Assembly: GCA_041671305.1 (NCBI GenBank)
Contig: JBAZBX010000024.1
Coordinates: 1 to 10,851, forward strand
Origin: CAIPBY01 sp041671305
Lineage (GTDB): Bacteria > Patescibacteriota > Patescibacteriia > 2-01-FULL-39-33
Direction: 5' to 3'
DNA: 10,851 nt
Shown here: piece by piece, positions 6,844-10,851 of the stretch
Numbering within the stretch: position 1 is the first letter of the stretch
How the letters are laid out: each line of letters begins with the position of its first letter
Position numbers and translations under genes: made by a program
Notes under the pieces: generated by a model
The model's input: the letters and a program-made list of their open reading frames with translations, nothing else
Database searches by the model: none
Told to the model about the DNA's origin: nothing

Positions 6844-8922
6844 TTAGATATCTAAATTCTTTACGTTCTTGGCATGAGTTTGAATAAATCTCTTACGAGG
6901 AGCCACATCGCTTCCCATCAAAATATCAAAAGTTTCATCGGCCTTCTCAACATCTTCAACGGTAATTCTTTTCATTTTACGCTTGGTTGGATCCATGGTG
7001 GTATCCCAAAGTTGGTCAGGATTCATTTCACCAAGACCTTTGTATCTTTGAATATTAATTTTGATTCCCCCAAATTCTTCCACGACAGCCACCCCGGCTT
7101 CGCTGTCTTCGCTAGATTCTGCATCTTCTGCTTCGGCCGCCTCTTCTTTGGCCTTGCCCGTCGTAGCCTTGGCGGAGGAGGGTTTGTTCTTTTGGGCAAT
7201 TTCAACCATAATTTCTCTAGTGCTATTTAATTCCTCATCTGTATATATCCAACGCACATCCTTGCCAATCTGGATACGGTATAGCGGTGGTTGAGCCACA
7301 TAGATATGTCCTTGCTTCACTAATTCAGGGAAATGTCTGTAGAATATGGTTAGAAGTAGGGTGCTGATATGAGATCCGTCTACGTCAGCATCAGTCATAA
7401 TAATAATCTTGTCATACCTAAGATCGCCGATAGTGAACTGTTCTCCAATATTGGTGCCCATGGCGATAATTAACGACTTAACTTCATTGTTGGCAAGCAT
7501 TTTGTCTAATCTGGCTCGCTCTACATTTAAAATTTTACCTCTGAGTGGCAATATGGCTTGAAATTCTCTATCGCGTCCTTGTTTGGCACTACCGCCGGCA
7601 GAATCTCCCTCAACAATAAATAACTCGGAAAGCAGGGGATCTTTGGAGGAGCAATCGGCTAATTTTCCAGGCAAAGCAAATCCATCAAGCACGCCTTTGC
7701 GGAGAACGGTTTCTCTGGCGGCTCTAGCAGCCACTCTGGCTCTAGCAGCCAAAATACACTTTCCCATAATAGCCTCGGCATCCCGAGGATTTTCTTCAAG
7801 ATAGGTGGTAAAGGCATCGGACATAACCTTGTCTACGGCCGATCTAGCTTCTATATTGCCTAATTTAGCCTTGGTTTGGCCCTCAAACTGGGGTTCGCCC
7901 AATTTAATGGATATGACACAAGTTAAGCCCTCTCTAACATCCTCGGCAGTAAGATTGGGATCCTTTTCCTTGAGGAAGTTGCCTTTTCGTGCAAAGCTAT
8001 TGATAGTTCTGGTAAGTGCTGTTCTAAATCCTACCACATGCATCCCGCCCTCTGGATTATAGACATGGTTGGCAAAAGCCATCAAAGTCTCGTTATATTC
8101 ATTGGTGTATTGCAAAGCAATCTCTACATTAATATCCTCAGCTACCTTCTCAACATAAAAAATATTGGAATGTTTTGGTTCCACTAAATGGTTGATGTGC
8201 TTGATGTATGATTTGATTCCGCCTTCAAAATAAAATTGGTAGCAAAGATGTTCAATTTCATTGGATGATCTTTCATCGCAGACAATAATTTTAATTCCCT
8301 TGGTTAGGTAGGCTTGTTGCCTCAAATGATCCAAAACTGTTTGTAGATTATATTCAGTTACAGAAAAAATGGATTCATCAGCTTTGAAAGTAATTTTGGT
8401 TCCATTGCCCTTGGCCGGACCGACTGCTTTGACTGGCTTCTGAGCCTTTCCGATTTTGTATTCTTGCATCCAGAGTTTATTGTCTCTTTTAACTTCGGCT
8501 TTCATATAGGTAGAGAGAGCATTTACCACGGAGACACCTACGCCATGGAGACCGCTAGAAACTTTATACCCACTATCGCCGAATTTGCCTCCGGCATGCA
8601 AGGTAGTTAAAACTGTCTCTAAAGCAGATACTCCAGTGGCTTTGTGCTTGTCTACAGGTATGCCACGGCCGTTATCCTCTTCAGAGATTATGCCATCAGG
8701 AAGTAGCTTAACTTTAATGACATCACAATATCCGGCCATAGCTTCATCAATACTATTGTCCACTACTTCCCATATTAAATGATGCAATCCGGTTTCGGCG
8801 GTATTGCCGATATACATTCCCGGACGCTTTCTGACAGGCTCCAGACCTTCCAGAACTTGAATTTGATCTGCTCCGTAAGCGCCCTCATTTTTCTTGGCTT
8901 TATTGGTGCTAGTTTTTGCCAT
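6844..8922 (-). CDS. gyrB: DNA gyrase subunit B
   Basis: GyrB is the ATPase/TOPRIM subunit of DNA gyrase, which introduces negative supercoils with GyrA. The 692-aa protein has the GHKL ATPase motifs EVVDNSIDEA (52-61, catalytic Glu and Mg-binding Asn), EDNGRGIPVD (82-91) and GLHGVGVSVVNALS (124-137), and the QTKAKLGN loop (349-356). The TOPRIM motifs are EGDSAGGS (438-445) and DADVDGSHI (511-519). The C-terminal block RYKGLGEMNPDQLWDTTMDP (626-645) favours GyrB over ParE. Without the large E. coli-type insert it should be about 640 residues long. The extra length comes from a Lys/Thr N-terminal tail and a low-complexity insert at about 578-610. The start ATG has no SD. It stands alone, convergent with the greA unit and divergent from the membrane-protein gene at 9083. 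Confidence 0.96.
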   Translation of the reverse strand: MAKTSTNKAKKNEGAYGADQIQVLEGLEPVRKRPGMYIGNTAETGLHHLIWEVVDNSIDEAMAGYCDVIKVKLLPDGIISEEDNGRGIPVDKHKATGVSALETVLTTLHAGGKFGDSGYKVSSGLHGVGVSVVNALSTYMKAEVKRDNKLWMQEYKIGKAQKPVKAVGPAKGNGTKITFKADESIFSVTEYNLQTVLDHLRQQAYLTKGIKIIVCDERSSNEIEHLCYQFYFEGGIKSYIKHINHLVEPKHSNIFYVEKVAEDINVEIALQYTNEYNETLMAFANHVYNPEGGMHVVGFRTALTRTINSFARKGNFLKEKDPNLTAEDVREGLTCVISIKLGEPQFEGQTKAKLGNIEARSAVDKVMSDAFTTYLEENPRDAEAIMGKCILAARARVAARAARETVLRKGVLDGFALPGKLADCSSKDPLLSELFIVEGDSAGGSAKQGRDREFQAILPLRGKILNVERARLDKMLANNEVKSLIIAMGTNIGEQFTIGDLRYDKIIIMTDADVDGSHISTLLLTIFYRHFPELVKQGHIYVAQPPLYRIQIGKDVRWIYTDEELNSTREIMVEIAQKNKPSSAKATTGKAKEEAAEAEDAESSEDSEAGVAVVEEFGGIKINIQRYKGLGEMNPDQLWDTTMDPTKRKMKRITVEDVEKADETFDILMGSDVAPRKRFIQTHAKNVKNLDI
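7093..7191 (-). other. Low-complexity acidic/Ala insert within gyrB, with GC-rich repeat-like core
   Basis: Residues 578-610 of GyrB begin with KPSSAKATTGKAKEE and continue as an Ala/Glu/Asp/Ser-rich stretch with no hydrophobic core. They sit between the post-TOPRIM segment and the conserved IQRYKGLGEM block, where most GyrB proteins have only a short loop. The DNA at 7151-7183 is about 70% G+C (23 of 33 by count), far above the surrounding gene. It has the look of a short dispersed repeat inserted in frame. No second copy exists in this window. Confidence 0.55.
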
Positions 8923-8933
8923 ATTTTAGCTAA

Positions 8934-8942
8934 TTTATAATA
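8934..8942 (-). promoter_or_regulatory. Possible gyrB -10 element
   Basis: On the minus strand TATTATAAA contains two overlapping -10-like hexamers, TATTAT and TATAAA. Transcription from either would start only about 5-8 nt before the gyrB ATG, giving a very short leader. I find no convincing -35 hexamer at 16-18 bp, so this is a weak call. The rest of the 160-bp gyrB/membrane-protein intergenic region is AT-rich and shows no gene. Confidence 0.3.
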
Positions 8943-9065
8943 GTTTAAGTTTATTTTAGTTATCCACCAGTTGATACTATTTTATCATTTTTTGGGGTTT
9001 TAGGCAAGAGAAATATGGGTGTAAACATGGGTATATTTTAATATTTTCTAACTTTTATCTTTTTA

Positions 9066-9074
9066 TGTTATAAT
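9066..9074 (+). promoter_or_regulatory. Extended -10 promoter giving a leaderless transcript
   Basis: TGTTATAAT is a perfect TATAAT (9069-9074) preceded by the TG of an extended -10 element. The -35 position 17 bp upstream is weak (TTCTAA), as is usual for extended -10 promoters. The predicted transcript start (about 9080-9082) falls within 3 nt of the ATG at 9083, leaving no room for an SD. Confidence 0.6.
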
Positions 9075-9082
9075 ATTTATAT

Positions 9083-9913
9083 ATGGATAATACTTCCACA
9101 ACAAATCTTACCGATAAGCAATTAAAATTTAGTTATTGGTATATAACCCATAAGTTGTCTTTGCGTAAGGCATGGAAAATAATTTTGGCTGTCATCGCCG
9201 GTTTGGTGTGGTTGTATGTAATTTGGCAGTTGGTTGTCTTCGTCATCACTTATCAATCAATCCAACAAAGCGTGCAAGCGATGTTATTTACTTCTGATGC
9301 GTCTTTGCCGGCCATAGAGCAAATTGCTCCACGACAACTCGCCATATCTGAGATGACGGTGATGAATGCAGGAGAGAAATATGATTATTTAGTGCAAGCC
9401 AGCAATCCAAACAATAATTGGCTGACTCAGTTTAAATATAGATTTACCACGCCCAGCTCAACCGAAAACGATTTTCGCAACGGATTTGTTTTGCCTGGAG
9501 AAAGCAAGTATCTGATGGATCTTAGCAAGACTTCCTCTCAGGCCAATTTGGAAATGAAAGATTTATCTTTGTTGAAAGTAGAAAATTTTGCTCTTACTCA
9601 AAATAAAATGATGCGATTTGTAGTGGATAGCGTAGATATCGCCAAGGCATCTAAGTCTACTGATCCCACAAAAGTCTCGTTTACTATTAAGAACGACTCC
9701 GCTTATAGTTACTGGGAAGTTGATTTACAGATTTTACTCATGAATGGCGGTTCTATCTCGGGAATAAATCATATTGTTTTGAATTCATTTAAATCCGGCG
9801 AAAACAGAAAAGTGGAAATATTTTGGAATAATCCAATTTCCAATGCCGACTCTGTCAATGTTATTCCTAATCTTAATATTTTGGACAGCGATAACTTGAT
9901 GTCCCCCAGCTAG
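9083..9913 (+). CDS. Single-pass membrane protein with extracytoplasmic beta-rich domain, unknown function
   Basis: I do not recognise a family. The 276-aa protein has a polar cytoplasmic N-terminus with basic residues (HKLSLRKAWK, 23-32), one strong transmembrane helix (about 33-56, no signal-peptidase site seen) and an extracytoplasmic part of about 220 residues. That part seems to hold two similar beta-sandwich-like units. One has SNPNNNWLTQFKYRF (107-121) followed by FVLPGESKYLMDL (135-147). The other has IKNDSAYSYWEVDLQIL (202-218) followed by FKSGENRKVEIFW (236-248). The pattern of N/polar-turn, aromatic strand and then F-x-PGE/SGE-strand resembles the small Ig-like domains of DUF3426/FxLYD-type proteins. 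This is inference. It is divergent from gyrB and probably leaderless. It may be monocistronic, given the inverted repeat 33 nt downstream. Confidence 0.75.
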   Translation: MDNTSTTNLTDKQLKFSYWYITHKLSLRKAWKIILAVIAGLVWLYVIWQLVVFVITYQSIQQSVQAMLFTSDASLPAIEQIAPRQLAISEMTVMNAGEKYDYLVQASNPNNNWLTQFKYRFTTPSSTENDFRNGFVLPGESKYLMDLSKTSSQANLEMKDLSLLKVENFALTQNKMMRFVVDSVDIAKASKSTDPTKVSFTIKNDSAYSYWEVDLQILLMNGGSISGINHIVLNSFKSGENRKVEIFWNNPISNADSVNVIPNLNILDSDNLMSPS

Positions 9914-9946
9914 TAAAATAATCTAAGCTTGCTATTTTTTTAAATT

Positions 9947-9983
9947 TACACTACATTAGTCGTAGTGTACTTTTATTATATTT
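9947..9983 (+). terminator. 8-bp inverted repeat with T-rich tail: terminator or operator
   Basis: TACACTAC (9947-9954) and GTAGTGTA (9962-9969) are perfect inverted arms around a 7-nt loop, followed by CTTTTATTATATTT. The position, 33 nt after the stop of the membrane-protein gene, and the T-rich tail suggest an intrinsic terminator. The stem is modest and the tail is broken by A residues. The site also lies 45 bp upstream of the next ATG, next to -10-like TATTAT/TATATT (9974-9982), so it could instead be an operator for the downstream gene. Confidence 0.5.
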
Positions 9984-9999
9984 AGATTTTTACAAACAT

Positions 10000-10006
10000 A
10001 GGGAGG
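10000..10006 (+). promoter_or_regulatory. Strong Shine-Dalgarno sequence for the 106-aa orphan
   Basis: AGGGAGG ends 8 nt before the ATG at 10015, a near-ideal SD and spacing. It is the only gene in the window with one; the others have A/T-rich leaders or very short spacings. It fixes the start codon. Confidence 0.8.
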
Positions 10007-10014
10007 GTTGACTT

Positions 10015-10335
10015 ATGAAGAAGTCAAAACTAGGAGGAAAGTCCAAGCCCAAGCTTTGTCATCCTCTTTTACGTTCTGATATGAGCGTAGGGGATGTGAT
10101 GCCTGCCTTGGATGCATTTATGAGTCTGGTGCCATTGAGTGATCAGATAGACATTCTCAGGGCTCATAAAATGCGTCTTCGTATCATAGGAATAATAGAA
10201 AAGAGGGGATTACAGGGAATGTTTTTTTCTCTTTTTAAGTATTATTTGGATAGTAATCTGGTAGAAAAAGGGAAAAATAGGGAATATCAGGCAGTGGCCC
10301 TGACTCTGCAACAGTTGGATCGTTTAAGTCATTGA
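10015..10335 (+). CDS. Small basic orphan protein of unknown function (106 aa)
   Basis: I do not recognise this protein. It starts with a basic segment (MKKSKLGGKSKPK) and a single Cys (C15), and has no transmembrane helix or signal peptide. From about 23 on it looks helical: MSVGDVMPALDAFMSLVPLS, then DQIDILRAHKMRLRIIGIIEKRG, then a hydrophobic/aromatic helix GMFFSLFKYYLDSNLV, then a helix ending LTLQQLDRLSH. The composition would fit a small helical, possibly nucleic-acid- or partner-binding protein, but no motif proves this. A strong SD, an inverted repeat upstream and a dedicated terminator immediately after its TGA make it an independent, well-translated unit. It lies just upstream of the hrcA heat-shock promoter, but the terminator separates the two. 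Confidence 0.8.
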   Translation: MKKSKLGGKSKPKLCHPLLRSDMSVGDVMPALDAFMSLVPLSDQIDILRAHKMRLRIIGIIEKRGLQGMFFSLFKYYLDSNLVEKGKNREYQAVALTLQQLDRLSH

Positions 10336-10378
10336 GGCCTTTTTGCGGTACGTTTTACGCAAAGAGGTCGTTTTTTTT
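10336..10378 (+). terminator. Intrinsic terminator after the 106-aa orphan gene
   Basis: The left arm GGCCTTTTTGCG (10336-10347) pairs with CGCAAAGAGGTC (10358-10369) as a 12-bp stem with two G-U pairs and a 10-nt loop. G and eight T residues (10371-10378) follow. It begins right after the TGA stop and shields the downstream heat-shock operon from read-through. Confidence 0.9.
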
Positions 10379-10389
10379 GTTTATTACTC

Positions 10390-10418
10390 TTGACAACTAA
10401 TTTGAAACATTATATATT
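10390..10418 (+). promoter_or_regulatory. Sigma70 promoter of the hrcA operon
   Basis: A perfect TTGACA (10390-10395), a 17-bp spacer and TATATT (10413-10418) form a near-consensus promoter. The predicted start (about 10424-10426) falls inside the CIRCE element, so bound HrcA would block initiation directly. Confidence 0.88.
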
Positions 10419-10422
10419 TATA

Positions 10423-10449
10423 TTAGCACTCAAGTAATGAGAGTGCTAA
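10423..10449 (+). promoter_or_regulatory. CIRCE operator, perfect consensus
   Basis: TTAGCACTC-N9-GAGTGCTAA matches the CIRCE consensus at all 18 arm positions. CIRCE is the binding site of the heat-shock repressor HrcA. It follows the -10 by 4 bp and ends 28 bp before the hrcA ATG, so hrcA is autoregulated. In other bacteria the operon normally continues with grpE, dnaK and dnaJ, which would lie beyond the window. Confidence 0.97.
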
Positions 10450-10477
10450 CAAATGATATTAGCTAAATATAGATAAA

Positions 10478-10851
10478 ATGGACGAGCGACAAAAAAAATT
10501 ATTAATGGTAATTGTTGAGGAATATATCAATTCTGCCGCTCCCGTAGGATCGGGTGTTATTGCGGAAAAATATTTTGGTGATTTGAGTTCGGCCACCATT
10601 AGAAATGATATGGCCGAGCTGGAAGAAAATGGATATATTTTTCAGCCCCACACTTCAGCTGGTAGAATTCCGACTTTAGCAGGTTATGCCTTTTATTTGG
10701 AAAATTTTGTAGTCTCTGGAGAAATTAATTCCAAGCACAAAAAAATAATTGAAAATACACTTGAGACAATAGGTAAAAACGAAGAGGGCATAAAGACTTT
10801 GGCCAAAACTTTGGCGGAATTATCAGATGGCGCAATTCTGATAGGATTTTC
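10478..10851 (+). CDS. hrcA: Heat-inducible transcription repressor HrcA (5' part, runs off window)
   Basis: HrcA represses class I heat-shock operons by binding CIRCE, and in many bacteria its folding depends on GroEL. Here 124 codons are visible with no stop; the full protein is usually about 330-350 aa. The N-terminal winged helix-turn-helix is clear. MDERQKKLLMVIVEEYI is followed by PVGSGVIAEKY (22-32), the recognition region LSSATIRNDMAELEENGY (36-53) and QPHTSAGRIPTLAGYAFYL (56-74), the hallmark HrcA block. The start of the GAF-like domain follows from about 85. The ATG matches the usual HrcA start and has no SD. Together with the perfect CIRCE immediately upstream, the identification is secure. 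Repressor targets elsewhere (for example groESL) cannot be judged from this window. Confidence 0.96.
   Translation, partial: MDERQKKLLMVIVEEYINSAAPVGSGVIAEKYFGDLSSATIRNDMAELEENGYIFQPHTSAGRIPTLAGYAFYLENFVVSGEINSKHKKIIENTLETIGKNEEGIKTLAKTLAELSDGAILIGF

Noticed and set aside
6874..8782. Several open frames on the + strand opposite gyrB
   Set aside because: All lie within gyrB, have Ser/Leu/Pro-rich antisense composition, and lack RBS or promoter; gyrB explains the sequence fully.
8972..8987. Inverted repeat TGATA-N6-TATCA upstream of gyrB
   Set aside because: Only 5-bp A/T-rich arms in an AT-rich spacer; too short to call an operator.
9015..9032. Direct repeat ATGGGT-N6-ATGGGT in the gyrB/membrane-protein intergenic region
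   Set aside because: Six-base repeats 12 bp apart are expected by chance; no promoter link is evident.
1..10851. CRISPR arrays, insertion sequences, tRNA/rRNA genes, or TGA recoding
   Set aside because: No spaced direct repeats, transposase-like frames or cloverleaf sequences were seen. TGA terminates mreD and the 10015 gene, so the standard bacterial code applies.

Overview
The window looks like chromosomal core sequence from a small-genome, AT-rich bacterium, most likely a member of the Candidate Phyla Radiation (Patescibacteria, Parcubacteria-like). This assignment is inference. It rests on compact and overlapping genes, a short ProRS lacking the editing insert, a small MreBCD/PBP2 set, genes almost without Shine-Dalgarno (SD) sequences, and a GC-rich, repeat-like insert in GyrB. 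TGA is used as a stop (mreD and the gene at 10015), so the Gracilibacteria/SR1 recoding of TGA to glycine does not apply.

Region 1 (about 40-5779, + strand) is a tight run of genes. It holds a small charged hypothetical protein, prolyl-tRNA synthetase (proS), and the elongation-type cell-wall genes mreB, mreC, mreD and PBP2 (mrdA). Spacings are 2-15 nt, with a 4-nt ATGA overlap between mreD and mrdA. The Rod-complex glycosyltransferase rodA is not next to them. MreB carries an altered phosphate-2 motif (NLGGGL instead of DIGGGT).

Region 2 (5780-6838) starts with a textbook sigma70 promoter and a leader hairpin. It carries greA and a gene very similar to vertebrate DNPH1/Rcl, a 2'-deoxynucleoside 5'-phosphate N-hydrolase. 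It ends in a 40-bp perfect palindrome that should terminate transcription from both sides.

Region 3 (6844-8922, - strand) is gyrB, converging on that palindrome. It has a low-complexity acidic insert between the TOPRIM domain and the C-terminal RYKGLGEM block.

Region 4 (8923-10378, + strand) has a divergent, apparently leaderless single-pass membrane protein of unknown function. An 8-bp-arm inverted repeat follows, then a 106-aa orphan with the only strong SD in the window and its own terminator.

Region 5 (10379-end) is the start of a heat-shock operon. A TTGACA-17-TATATT promoter abuts a perfect CIRCE operator, followed by the 5' part of hrcA, which runs off the window.

Most of the window is housekeeping sequence. 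I see no CRISPR array, insertion sequence, prophage, tRNA or rRNA, and no obvious new multi-gene system. The parts most worth a second look are the bacterial DNPH1-like enzyme, the unusual MreB ATPase motif, the GyrB insert, the hairpin-bridged greA leader and the two orphan genes at 9083 and 10015.
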